Shown piece by piece: positions 1 through 6,272 of a stretch of DNA of 64,000 nt. Every line of letters starts with the position of its first letter. The first letter of the stretch is position 1. This stretch comes from Desulfonatronum thiosulfatophilum (GTDB lineage Bacteria > Desulfobacterota > Desulfovibrionia > Desulfovibrionales > Desulfonatronaceae): contig NZ_FMXO01000001.1 of NCBI RefSeq assembly GCF_900104215.1, positions 186,001 to 250,000 on the forward strand, in the 5' to 3' direction. Both the position numbers and the translations under genes were made by a program. The notes under the pieces are model-generated. The model had not been told where the DNA came from. It searched no databases and saw only the letters and a program-made list of their open reading frames with translations.

Positions 1-2
1 TT

Positions 3-59
3 GCCTTGCCATTTCATGATATTGTGAAGTTGGCTCAAGAGGCCGGAATAGATGAATAA
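3..59 (+). CDS. C-terminal end of an upstream phage gene (partial)
   Basis: An open frame enters from the left edge and stops at TAA 57-59. The last 18 residues end in VKLAQEAGIDE, a helical, natural-looking C-terminus. The two other plus frames are closed early here by TGA codons. In a Mu-like phage the gene before this region would be an early gene, such as the transposition ATPase or a host-interaction gene. The fragment is too short to assign. Confidence 0.4.
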   Translation, partial: ALPFHDIVKLAQEAGIDE

Positions 60-194
60 ATAAGTGCGGGGCTGAAAATTTGTGCCCGAGACCGTGGCAG
101 GGGCCGGGAAATCGGCATGGTGTCCGAGAGTATCGGCCCTACTGGAAAAGCCCCTGGCCGGGGTGAAAACGGCTAAACACCTCCTTTGATGGGG

Positions 195-222
195 CTCCGC
201 GAGCGGGAAACCGCTCGCGGGG
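195..222 (+). terminator. Strong GNRA-capped hairpin before the early operon
   Basis: A perfect 10-bp stem, CCGCGAGCGG (197-206) with CCGCTCGCGG (211-220), is closed by a GAAA tetraloop. It extends with a wobble pair and C195-G222. It lies after the upstream gene and before the small-gene operon. The tract after it (TTCAATTT) is only weakly T-rich, so it could be a terminator or another structured RNA element. The remaining sequence from 60 to 240 shows no convincing gene. Confidence 0.5.
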
Positions 223-313
223 TTCAATTTAATGGGGTGAACAATCAACAGACAGGAGGAAAAAGGGATGTCCAATCTCGGATGGCAACGGATGCAAGCT
301 GCGGGATCGGATT

Positions 314-442
314 TTGTACTCGGCCAGGATTCACGCAGAAGAGCGCGTGGCCCTGATCGGCATACTGGACGCCCAGGGAGCCGGGCCGGCCAAGAAGGCG
401 CTGCAGAGGTTGGAGCGGGAGTTTCGGAGGCCCGGAGCATGA
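314..442 (+). CDS. Small early phage protein, start uncertain or frameshifted
   Basis: This frame reads as a natural charged helical peptide (ARIHAEERVALIGILDAQG, then KKALQRLEREF) and stops at TGA 440-442. That stop overlaps the ATG of the next gene as ATGA. The strong Shine-Dalgarno AGGAGG (254-259) and its ATG at 268 belong to another frame, whose first 57 codons look unnatural. Either translation starts at the TTG at 314 (42 residues), or a single extra base near 271 has shifted the original ATG out of frame. If that T is removed, the frame reads from ATG 268 straight into this protein. Function unknown. Confidence 0.4.
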   Translation: MYSARIHAEERVALIGILDAQGAGPAKKALQRLEREFRRPGA

Positions 443-1023
443 AGCCGGCAAAGTATGTGATAACTCCCGAGGCTCACGAGCAAATCCGGCGCGTGTATCA
501 GAGCGATACAGGGGCCGGACAGGTGCGGGATCTGGCTCGGCGGCTGCACCTGCCCAGGTGGAAGGTGAGCCGGTACGCCTTGCATCAGGGCTGGGTGGCC
601 AAGCAGCCGAAAGAGCCGAACTGGTCGGATGCTGAACTGTCGTATCTGCAACGGGTTGCCCATCTGCATCCGGAGGTGATCCAACGGAAAATGAAGGCGA
701 ACGGCTACAAGCGGAGCGTGAACGGCATTGTCTTGAAGCTCCGCAGGACCCGGATGCTCAAGAACCTGGAAGGGATGTCCGCCCGGTCCGTGGCCTTGTG
801 TCTGGGTGTGGACGATAAGCATATCCGCCGACTGATCGACTCCGGGCGGCTGAAGGCGACACGCCGGGGCACGGCCCGGACCGAGGCCCAGGGCGGCGAC
901 CAGTGGTGGATCAAGGAGCAGGATGTTCGGGCCTATATCCTGGAATATCTGCCCGAGGTCGACCTGAGAAAGGCGGACAAGTACTGGCTGGTGGACCTCC
1001 TGGCCCACGGCGAGGCGGCATGA
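439..1023 (+). CDS. Multi-HTH phage DNA-binding protein
   Basis: 194 residues. The start at ATG 439 overlaps the preceding stop (ATGA). Upstream in-frame codons to 268 encode an unnatural sequence, so the longer form is unlikely. Three DNA-binding-like segments are visible. A homeodomain-like helix-turn-helix lies at about residues 8-50 (QVRDLARRLHLPRWKVSRYA). A SANT-like segment starts near residue 56 (WSDAELSYLQRV). A MerR/excisionase-type HTH lies at about 110-175 (ARSVALCLGVDDKHIRRLI, ending WWIKEQDVRAY). It sits at the head of the coupled early operon and is probably a phage regulatory or structural DNA-binding protein. The specific role is unknown. Confidence 0.75.
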   Translation: MKPAKYVITPEAHEQIRRVYQSDTGAGQVRDLARRLHLPRWKVSRYALHQGWVAKQPKEPNWSDAELSYLQRVAHLHPEVIQRKMKANGYKRSVNGIVLKLRRTRMLKNLEGMSARSVALCLGVDDKHIRRLIDSGRLKATRRGTARTEAQGGDQWWIKEQDVRAYILEYLPEVDLRKADKYWLVDLLAHGEAA

Positions 1024-1208
1024 CCCATGCCCAAGCCCGCGAAATGGGCGTGTGCGCGGCCAAGTGCTGCGCCTGGGCCGCGCCGAGAAAAGCCTGCATG
1101 GCTGCGCTGTTTCCAATGCCAGGCAAAGACCCAAAAACATGCCCTGCTCCCGCGGATTTGATGGAAAGATGGTTGCTGGAGATGGGGTTGAAGAAGGAGG
1201 CGGCATGA
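1020..1208 (+). CDS. Small cysteine-containing phage protein
   Basis: 62 residues, starting at ATG 1020, which overlaps the previous stop as ATGA. It ends at TGA 1206-1208, overlapping the next ATG in the same way. Longer in-frame starts lie inside the previous gene and are rejected. It has cysteines at CAAKCC, a later ACMA and a TCPAP segment, then a helical C-terminus (LMERWLLEMGLKKEAA). A metal-binding or redox role is possible, but no family is recognised. Tight coupling to both neighbours supports a real gene. Confidence 0.6.
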   Translation: MTHAQAREMGVCAAKCCAWAAPRKACMAALFPMPGKDPKTCPAPADLMERWLLEMGLKKEAA

Positions 1209-1480
1209 AGAACTGGAAGATTGATGAAGCGGGAAAGGCAGTGATTTTTCTATTTGAAATGGAAGGCGTTGCTGAGAACGAAAATGGTGAGCCAGAAAAC
1301 TCTGCCGTTGCAATCAAAGTGGAATATAAAACCAGGCTCCCGGAAGAGCATAGATTGTTGGCCCTTTCGAGAAAGTTCGTTGAGCGGGGCCTGCCAGGCA
1401 TGGAAGGTTATCCGCTGCGCCCGATAACCGAAGGAGAATATGCGCAGTATGATGATGAGGATGACGAGGAGGCGGCATGA
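1205..1480 (+). CDS. Small acidic phage protein
   Basis: 91 residues. ATG 1205 overlaps the previous stop, with an AAGGAGG-like ribosome site just upstream (about 1193-1199). The sequence is beta-rich in the middle (AVIFLFEMEG, AVAIKVEYKTR) and ends in a strongly acidic tail (DDEDDEEAA). No motif or family is recognised. It lies in the ATGA-coupled early operon and its stop overlaps the start of the next gene. Confidence 0.65.
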   Translation: MKNWKIDEAGKAVIFLFEMEGVAENENGEPENSAVAIKVEYKTRLPEEHRLLALSRKFVERGLPGMEGYPLRPITEGEYAQYDDEDDEEAA

Positions 1481-1737
1481 GCCTGGATGTCTATGTTATC
1501 TCGGCCTCCTTGATCGGGATTGGTTTCTTTCTGGGGTCTACCTGGGAGGTGTTCCAGGCGCGGAGAGAGCGAAAGAATGAAGTGAAAGGTCGCTTGAAGA
1601 TCCTGGTCCCCATGAATCAACCGGCGTCTTCGGAAATAATGCGCATCCTGGCCGAGTTGCACGGGGCTATCGAATCGAATGATCGGGCAAGAAAGACGGA
1701 AGCGATCGAGGCCGATGGGCCGAGGAGGTTGCAGTGA
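1477..1737 (+). CDS. Small membrane-anchored phage protein
   Basis: 86 residues, starting at ATG 1477 in an ATGA overlap. One N-terminal membrane segment is visible (residues about 4-20, YVISASLIGIGFFLGS). A basic stretch with RRERK and a soluble C-terminal half rich in charged helices follow (MRILAELHGAIESNDRARK). The likely topology is a single-pass inner-membrane protein with a cytoplasmic tail. No family is recognised. Small early phage membrane proteins often act on the host or in superinfection exclusion, but nothing here proves that. Confidence 0.6.
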   Translation: MSLDVYVISASLIGIGFFLGSTWEVFQARRERKNEVKGRLKILVPMNQPASSEIMRILAELHGAIESNDRARKTEAIEADGPRRLQ

Positions 1738-1934
1738 GCGACATCAAGAAGCGGATGCCCGTGATCATCCGCAAGCTGGATGCGGCGGTGGATGCGCTGG
1801 AGGAATTGATCCATCTGACGTGGGACAAGGATTATGATGTACCAGCCAATGATTCGCGGCAGAAGCTGCGGACGGATTTGCTGGAATATTCGGATTATCT
1901 GGAGAAGGCTGAATGGTGGAAAAAATGCGCCTAG
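1734..1934 (+). CDS. Small helical phage protein
   Basis: 66 residues, with GTG start at 1734 overlapping the previous stop (GTGA). The ribosome site GAGGAGG lies at about 1722-1727. The sequence is helical throughout (VIIRKLDAAVDALEELIHL, then LRTDLLEYSDYLEKAEWW) and could form a small helical bundle or coiled coil. No family is recognised. It overlaps the next gene by 22 bases and belongs to the coupled early cluster. Confidence 0.55.
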   Translation: MSDIKKRMPVIIRKLDAAVDALEELIHLTWDKDYDVPANDSRQKLRTDLLEYSDYLEKAEWWKKCA

Positions 1935-2506
1935 TCTGCCCCTCCTGCGGAGCGAGTTGCAGCGCCGAGGCGTGGGGGAACGACGCGAAGGCGCGGGACG
2001 TGTTGGCTGTGATTGCCGGGCTGGAGCGTCCGGCTCTGGTCGTGCGTTATCTTGGGCTGTTTCGCCCTGCGAATCGGGGCCTGGCCTGGGACCGGGCCGG
2101 GGCGCTGGTGGAGGAGCTGCGGAGCCTGCTGGGGCTGTCGGAACTGTCCTGGCGGGCCGGGCGGCCCCTGCTGGTCCGGCCTGGGCTTTGGTATTCGGCG
2201 ATGGAGATCCTGATCGAGAAAGAAGGCGTGGGCAAGCTGACCAGACCTATCCAGAATCATAACCTGCTGAAGGCCGTGGCCTATGACCTGGCCGGAAAAC
2301 AGGAGGCCGGGCAAGAACGGGAGAAGGAAGAGAAATTGCGGTATCGGGCGGATGCCGGCCGGACCGTTGGCACGGGTGCGCACAGGCCGGAAGCCCTTGT
2401 CGTTAAAGGGCCTCAACCTGAATCTCCGGACATCGAATCGGTTGGGGCGGGAGTGCGGGGGCTGCTGCAGAAACTGAGGGAGAATAGAGCCAATGAAAAC
2501 CGATGA
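1913..2506 (+). CDS. Phage protein with N-terminal zinc-binding motif
   Basis: 197 residues from ATG 1913. An ATG at 1925 is an alternative start. The N-terminus has a CPSCGASC motif at about residues 9-16. It is followed by a helical domain (KARDVLAVIAGLERPALVVRY) and a conserved-looking segment around residue 90 (LLVRPGLWYSAMEIL). The C-terminal 70 residues are charged and low in hydrophobics (QEAGQEREKEEKLRYRADA). Similar arrangements occur in phage replication or regulatory proteins, but I cannot name the family. It overlaps both neighbours. Confidence 0.6.
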   Translation: MVEKMRLVCPSCGASCSAEAWGNDAKARDVLAVIAGLERPALVVRYLGLFRPANRGLAWDRAGALVEELRSLLGLSELSWRAGRPLLVRPGLWYSAMEILIEKEGVGKLTRPIQNHNLLKAVAYDLAGKQEAGQEREKEEKLRYRADAGRTVGTGAHRPEALVVKGPQPESPDIESVGAGVRGLLQKLRENRANENR

Positions 2507-2711
2507 ACAACGGATCGTGGAGAATCGGGACATGGCGGCGCTGATGTCAGGATTGACGGCGATGTATCACCGCCCGGACGCAAAGGCCCTGCTCCGCCAT
2601 GCCCGACGCACGTCCTGGAAACGCGGCCTGGCGGTCATCTCGGCCCATATCGGCGGGGATGTGTGGATGGAGTTTGTTGATGAAATGCGGGGGGATGTTG
2701 CATGGCCGTAG
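2493..2711 (+). CDS. Small basic phage protein
   Basis: 72 residues, starting at ATG 2493 inside the end of the previous gene, with a GAGGGAGA ribosome site upstream. It is basic in the middle (ALLRHARRTSWKRG) and ends DVWMEFVDEMRGDVAWP. No motif is recognised. The next gene starts 10 bases before its stop. The overlaps and natural composition support it as one more member of the early/middle cluster. Confidence 0.55.
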   Translation: MKTDEQRIVENRDMAALMSGLTAMYHRPDAKALLRHARRTSWKRGLAVISAHIGGDVWMEFVDEMRGDVAWP

Positions 2712-2908
2712 ATAAGCAGGATCACACATGGACCGATAGGCCCGTTTGCCCGCATTGCGGGCATGTGGTGCGGGATGACAGCGAGATGTTCGAGGATCTG
2801 GAAGGTTTCGACGACTTCGACTGCCCACAGTGCGGGCTGGAGTATCGCTGCCGAAGAAATGTCGTGTTCCGCTACAGCACGAGGGTTCCGGAGGCGACGG
2901 ATGCGTAG
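2702..2908 (+). CDS. Phage zinc-ribbon protein
   Basis: 68 residues from ATG 2702. Two CPxCG knuckles (CPHCGH near residue 16 and CPQCGL near 41) form a rubredoxin-like zinc ribbon, separated by an acidic loop (MFEDLEGFDDFD). A basic YRCRRN segment follows the second knuckle. Mu carries a zinc-finger regulator, Com, in its late region. This protein shares the zinc-ribbon idea but not enough visible sequence to claim it. A nucleic-acid-binding or translational regulatory role is possible. Confidence 0.65.
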   Translation: MAVDKQDHTWTDRPVCPHCGHVVRDDSEMFEDLEGFDDFDCPQCGLEYRCRRNVVFRYSTRVPEATDA

Positions 2909-3098
2909 ACTCTTCGGCATGAAGGAGATCAGCAAATACATGGGGCGGAGTGAAGAGACGCTGCAAGTCTACCGGCGGCGGCTGGGGCTCCCCATCGTGA
3001 AAATCGTGGGGACCTGGGAGGCGGATGTGGAGGACTTGGAAAAGTGGCGACTTCGGCAGGCCGAAAAACACGTAAAGCCAGTCCCAGACCGTGAATAA
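2901..3098 (+). CDS. AlpA/MerR-type HTH phage regulator
   Basis: 65 residues starting at ATG 2901, which overlaps the previous stop. The sequence MKEISKYMGRSEETLQVYRR is a compact helix-turn-helix with a downstream strand and wing (LPIVKIVGTWEADVEDLEKW). This is the usual pattern of AlpA/excisionase-like DNA-binding proteins. It is the last gene before a strong terminator and so the last gene of the early/middle operon. It could control middle or late transcription. That role is inference from position. Confidence 0.7.
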   Translation: MRRLFGMKEISKYMGRSEETLQVYRRRLGLPIVKIVGTWEADVEDLEKWRLRQAEKHVKPVPDRE

Positions 3099-3121
3099 TG
3101 CGAGAAATTTGGAATATTTAG

Positions 3122-3153
3122 GCCCTGTATTCGCTGGAATACAGGGCTTTTTT
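3122..3153 (+). terminator. Rho-independent terminator of the early/middle operon
   Basis: A perfect 11-bp stem, GCCCTGTATTC (3122-3132) with GAATACAGGGC (3137-3147), has loop GCTG and is followed directly by TTTTTT (3148-3153). It separates the small early/middle genes from the lysis and structural genes, so the late operon must have its own promoter downstream. Confidence 0.9.
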
Positions 3154-3170
3154 CGTGTTATGCACTGAGC

Positions 3171-3734
3171 ATGGAAACGCCAAAAACGTATAAAGAAATT
3201 CGGCCCCTGTTGCGTACCGGCGATTGCGTGCTCTGGCAGTCGCGCGGGCTGGTCCCGTGGATCATCCAGCGGTTCACCGCGTACAGCCACGCGGCTTTGG
3301 TCGTCCGATTGGATGAGTATTGCGGCCTGAAGGACAGGATTTTTCTGGTGGAGGCCGTGAGCAAGGGCCTGGTGCTCTCGCTGTTGTCCGGGCGGATTCC
3401 CGCAACCGGCAAAGGGCGGGCCTTCATTTTTCAGCCTCGCACCCTCTACGGCTACTCCCAGGACAAGATCCGCTCTGATGCCCTGACGGCCACCGCAAGG
3501 GGCGTCGGTTACGATTTCAAGGGCTTGTTCGCCAACGTCTTTGGTCGCGTTTCCACTGACGCCAAGCGCTATTTCTGCAGTGAGGTCGTCTGGCGGAAAT
3601 GGGACATGGCCGGGGTGCTCCGCTACGACAACCTGACCGAATCCGGCCAAGCCGCGTTGAAGGCGGGGCAGGCTCCCAGGCCGGGGGATTTGCCTTTGTG
3701 GGTAAACGGTACGGCACGGGAAATCGTTAAATAG
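3171..3734 (+). CDS. Permuted NlpC/P60-type (YiiX-like) papain-fold protein
   Basis: 187 residues starting at ATG 3171, shortly after the terminator. The motif TAYSHAALVV (about residues 36-45) carries the likely catalytic His. VEAVSKG follows, and the likely nucleophile Cys lies late, in YFCSEVVW (about 139-146). The order His before Cys is that of circularly permuted NlpC/P60 proteins such as YiiX/YebB. The family includes peptidases and amidases acting on cell wall or lipid substrates. It sits directly before holin-like and muramidase genes, so a role in lysis or in entry through peptidoglycan is plausible. The exact substrate is unknown. Confidence 0.75.
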   Translation: METPKTYKEIRPLLRTGDCVLWQSRGLVPWIIQRFTAYSHAALVVRLDEYCGLKDRIFLVEAVSKGLVLSLLSGRIPATGKGRAFIFQPRTLYGYSQDKIRSDALTATARGVGYDFKGLFANVFGRVSTDAKRYFCSEVVWRKWDMAGVLRYDNLTESGQAALKAGQAPRPGDLPLWVNGTAREIVK

Positions 3735-3754
3735 TATCAACCCCATACTGAAGC

Positions 3755-3788
3755 GGCGGCGTTCCGTTCTCGGACGCGGAACGCCGCC
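3755..3788 (+). terminator. Stable hairpin between peptidase and holin-like genes
   Basis: Inverted repeat GGCGGCGTTCCG (3755-3766) and CGGAACGCCGCC (3777-3788), a perfect 12-bp stem with a 10-base loop. No T-tract follows, so it may be a processing or attenuation structure rather than a full terminator. It lies in the 71-base gap upstream of the ribosome site AAGGAG for the gene at 3806. Confidence 0.45.
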
Positions 3789-3805
3789 CGAATACAAGGA
3801 GAATC

Positions 3806-4057
3806 ATGCTCGACAATCTAAAAACTCAACTGACCCTGGCCGCCCTGGCTGCGAAAACTTTGGGCGTGGATTTTCTGGATGTGACCGGTGAACAGGTCAC
3901 CGAGACCGTCAGCGCTCTGATTAGTCTGGGGCTGGTGGTTGCTGCCGGCGTGTTCCGATACCTGGGCACGCAACGCGAAAAGCGCCTAAGGGAAGGCCTG
4001 GAGTGGGCTGAGCGCCATGCTCGTCTGTTGGAGCGCCAAATACGCAAGGAGAATTGA
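3806..4057 (+). CDS. Holin-like small membrane protein
   Basis: 83 residues, ATG 3806, with ribosome site AAGGAGAATC just upstream. One clear membrane segment lies at about residues 34-52 (ALISLGLVVAAGVFRYLG), followed by a strongly basic, helical C-terminus (REKRLREGLEWAERHARLLERQIRK). Size, topology and position directly before a lipoprotein and a muramidase suggest a holin or pinholin, but holins have no strict signature. It could instead be an i-spanin-like inner-membrane partner of the lipoprotein encoded next. Confidence 0.55.
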   Translation: MLDNLKTQLTLAALAAKTLGVDFLDVTGEQVTETVSALISLGLVVAAGVFRYLGTQREKRLREGLEWAERHARLLERQIRKEN

Positions 4058-4059
4058 TC

Positions 4060-4233
4060 ATGCGCGTAATTCTGTTTCTCATAATCCTGACTCTTGCCGG
4101 GTGCTCCGGCACATTCAGCTTTGATGGAAACTGGGGTGACAGGCAAAACGTCGGCGCCGACGCGCTGGGTGAGGGGCTGACCCATGAAACGCGGCCAGAG
4201 GATTCCGCTCCGGACGGCGGAGACGACGAATGA
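4060..4233 (+). CDS. Small phage lipoprotein (Rz1-like o-spanin candidate)
   Basis: 57 residues from ATG 4060, two bases after the previous stop, with an AAGGAGAATTG ribosome site. It has a signal peptide with lipobox (MRVILFLIILTLAGCSG, lipidated Cys at residue 15) and then a short, soluble, acidic periplasmic part. In a lysis cassette a tiny lipoprotein of this kind is best read as an outer-membrane spanin. Sequence alone does not prove that. Its stop overlaps the muramidase ATG. Confidence 0.65.
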   Translation: MRVILFLIILTLAGCSGTFSFDGNWGDRQNVGADALGEGLTHETRPEDSAPDGGDDE

Positions 4234-4814
4234 CTTGGTTTGAGAATGCCTACGCGGAATTGATGCCCGTGGAGGGCGGCTACGCTGATCAGCCGGCGGA
4301 TCGCGGCGGCGAGACCTACCGAGGAATATCCCGCGTGCATCATCCGGAATGGCGAGGCTGGGCGATCATCGACGAAGCAAAGAGCCGGTGTGTCGCCGAT
4401 TTCCCTAGATGTCTCGACCAGGACCCGTTTCTACAGTCTCAAGTACGTGGGTTCTATCTCCGTGAATACTGGGAGAAAATGCGATGTGACGAGCTGGGCA
4501 GCTACGTGGTGGCCCGGCGCGTGTTCGACATGGCCGTGAACCAGGGGCGGAAGACGACCAGGCGCAATCTGCAGGAGGCGCTGAACATCCTGGGCCGGCC
4601 CGGCTGGTATGAGCCGCTGGCGCTGGACGGGATTTTTGGGCCGCGGTCCATGAGCGCCCTGGTGATCTTCCTGGTCCGCGAGCCGCGCCCACGTGCGGAG
4701 CGCATCCTGGAGCGTCTGTTGGCCCTGTATCAAGGACGTATCTACATCGAAATCCTGCGCTCCGACGTAACCCAGCGCCAATTTGCCCGCGGCTGGGTGG
4801 AGAGGACCGTCTAG
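4230..4814 (+). CDS. Endolysin: GH108 N-acetylmuramidase
   Basis: 194 residues, ATG 4230. The N-terminus carries the GH108 signature: EGGY at about residues 15-18, then DRGGETYRGIS. The Glu of EGG is the expected catalytic acid. A peptidoglycan-binding-like C-terminal part follows, with FDMAVNQG, LDGIFGPRSMSAL and RIYIEILRSD. Such enzymes cut the glycan backbone of peptidoglycan. There is no signal peptide, so export would depend on the holin-like protein at 3806. The family includes endolysins of many Mu-like phages. It overlaps the lipoprotein gene by four bases. Confidence 0.85.
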   Translation: MTWFENAYAELMPVEGGYADQPADRGGETYRGISRVHHPEWRGWAIIDEAKSRCVADFPRCLDQDPFLQSQVRGFYLREYWEKMRCDELGSYVVARRVFDMAVNQGRKTTRRNLQEALNILGRPGWYEPLALDGIFGPRSMSALVIFLVREPRPRAERILERLLALYQGRIYIEILRSDVTQRQFARGWVERTV

Positions 4815-5039
4815 ATGCCCGACATCGCTGACGACGCCCAATCGGCTGAGGAGATGTTTCTCCGTGAGGCAATGGCTCGGAGGACGGTAGCAGGCAACGC
4901 GGAGTCCCGGACCCACTGCCTGGACTGTGATGATCGCATTCCGGAAATGCGGCGGAAGCTGGTGGCTGGGTGCCTGCGGTGCGTGGACTGCCAGACGGCG
5001 CACGAGGTTGAACGATTCGAGGAGGGATATCCGCTGTGA
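4815..5039 (+). CDS. TraR/DksA-type C4 zinc-finger protein
   Basis: 74 residues, starting directly after the muramidase stop. The C4 zinc finger (CLDC at about residues 35-38, CVDC about 17 residues later) and the N-terminal helix (DDAQSAEEMFLREAMARR) match small phage TraR/DksA-family proteins. These bind in the secondary channel of RNA polymerase and alter promoter choice. A protein of this family is common at this point in Mu-like phage genomes, between lysis and head genes. It may help turn on late transcription or mimic ppGpp/DksA. That is inference. Confidence 0.8.
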   Translation: MPDIADDAQSAEEMFLREAMARRTVAGNAESRTHCLDCDDRIPEMRRKLVAGCLRCVDCQTAHEVERFEEGYPL

Positions 5040-5413
5040 TGGATGTTGCCATGAAATTTGTGCCCGTGGTCGTCCTTATTGTGCAGGTGCTCATGGGTTG
5101 GGGACTTTGGAGTCTCGGAAGAAAATTTATGCCTCGTGAGGAGTGTGAGCGCTGCCGAGCTGAGCTGGAGGTGAAGCTGCAAGAGGAGTCCCAGCGCACC
5201 AATGTGTTGGACAAGGCTCAGGAAGTGTTCCGGGCCGAATGTTCTTCCCTGCCGACGAAGGCCGATCTGGGAGATATTTACGACCGGATTAACTCCGTGA
5301 ATCTCCGGATTGGCTCGGTGGATACGCAAGTCGCAGCCCTGGGCGGCGAAATGAGAGCCCAGCGACGAACGCTGGACATGATCAATCAACACCTGATGCG
5401 AGGTGAGGGATGA
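5036..5413 (+). CDS. Mu gp25-like membrane protein (DUF2730)
   Basis: 125 residues. The start GTGATG region at 5036 overlaps the previous stop. An N-terminal membrane segment is visible (VPVVVLIVQVLMGWGLWSL), then a Cys pair (CERC) and a long coiled coil. The segment LPTKADLGDIYDRINSVNLR with its heptad continuation is typical of DUF2730 proteins, which sit upstream of terminase in Mu-like phages. Function is not established. A membrane-anchored coiled coil near lysis genes could be spanin-related. Confidence 0.75.
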   Translation: MMDVAMKFVPVVVLIVQVLMGWGLWSLGRKFMPREECERCRAELEVKLQEESQRTNVLDKAQEVFRAECSSLPTKADLGDIYDRINSVNLRIGSVDTQVAALGGEMRAQRRTLDMINQHLMRGEG

Positions 5414-5709
5414 GCAAATACGCGGCCCTGGTCAACGAGAACCGACGTCTGGAGATTCTGCGAGTCCTGGCTCAGGACCCCGGTTACCAGCTCAATGAGC
5501 GGCTGATACAGGACGCCCTGGGACTGGTCGGAATCGCCTCCAGCGTGGATCAGGTCCGGTCCGCCGGGGCCTGGCTGCGGGAACAGGGTCTGGCCGAGAT
5601 CGAGGAGCTGTCCGGGATCTATCTCATTCGAGCCACCCGGCGCGGCCTAGACGTGGCCGAGGGCCGGGCCGTGGTGCCCGGCGTGGCCAGGCCTCTTCCG
5701 GAAGCATAA
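5410..5709 (+). CDS. Mu gp26-like winged-helix phage protein
   Basis: 99 residues, ATGA-coupled to the previous gene. The sequence (RRLEILRVLAQDPGYQLNERLIQDAL, with DQVRSAGAWLREQGLAEI) has the pattern of a winged helix, and the position between DUF2730 and DUF3486 is that of the conserved Mu-like gp26/VpaChn25_0724 family. It is probably DNA-binding. Its role in the phage is unknown. Confidence 0.75.
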   Translation: MSKYAALVNENRRLEILRVLAQDPGYQLNERLIQDALGLVGIASSVDQVRSAGAWLREQGLAEIEELSGIYLIRATRRGLDVAEGRAVVPGVARPLPEA

Positions 5710-5711
5710 AA

Positions 5712-6272
5712 ATGGAACATAAAAAGCGACAACAATCCTCCATCGATCGCCTGCCCGAGGATATCCGGGAGCAGCTGCAGGAACTACTGCGTGATCCTCG
5801 CGTGACCCAGCTGGACGCCACGGCGCGTATCAACGCCATCCTGGAGGAACAGGGCCAGGAGCCGCTGAGCAAGAGCGCCGTCAACCGGTATGCGGTCAAG
5901 ATGGAAGCCGTCGGCGCGAAGCTGCGGCAAAGCCGCGAAGTCGCGCGGATGTGGATCGGGCGGCTGGGCGCGGAGCCCCAGGGCGAGGTTGGCAAGCTGC
6001 TGAATGAGATGGTCCGGACGTTGGCGTTCGAAGCCGTGGTGGAGATGTCCGAGGGGAGCGAGGCCGTGGAGCCGCGCATGATCCGGGATTTGGCCGTGGC
6101 GATTGAGAAGCTGGAGAAAGCGGCCAGCGAAAACGTGAAGCGTGAAGAGGAGATCCGGAAAAAGGCGTTGGAAGAAGCTGGGGACCGGGTGGCGAAGCTC
6201 GCCAAGAAAGGCGGACTATCCGAGGAGACCGTCCGTGAGATCCGGGAGCGGATCATGGGAGTTGCATCCTGA
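5712..6272 (+). CDS. DUF3486 protein, probable terminase small subunit (gp27-like)
   Basis: 186 residues. The start RQQSSIDRLPEDIREQL, the segment SKSAVNRYAVKMEA and the helical remainder are the DUF3486 pattern (Mu gp27). It lies directly before the gp28-like large terminase and overlaps it by one base. The N-terminal half contains an HTH-like part for DNA recognition. The C-terminal half is helical and charged, suited to oligomerisation. In Mu-like phages this product is regarded as the likely small terminase subunit that starts packaging at the phage left end. Confidence 0.85.
   Translation: MEHKKRQQSSIDRLPEDIREQLQELLRDPRVTQLDATARINAILEEQGQEPLSKSAVNRYAVKMEAVGAKLRQSREVARMWIGRLGAEPQGEVGKLLNEMVRTLAFEAVVEMSEGSEAVEPRMIRDLAVAIEKLEKAASENVKREEEIRKKALEEAGDRVAKLAKKGGLSEETVREIRERIMGVAS

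Noticed and set aside
331-1401. Long minus-strand open frame (356 codons) opposite the early genes
   Set aside because: Composition is Pro/Arg/His-rich and unnatural, no ribosome site, and it lies opposite an ATGA-coupled chain of natural plus-strand genes.
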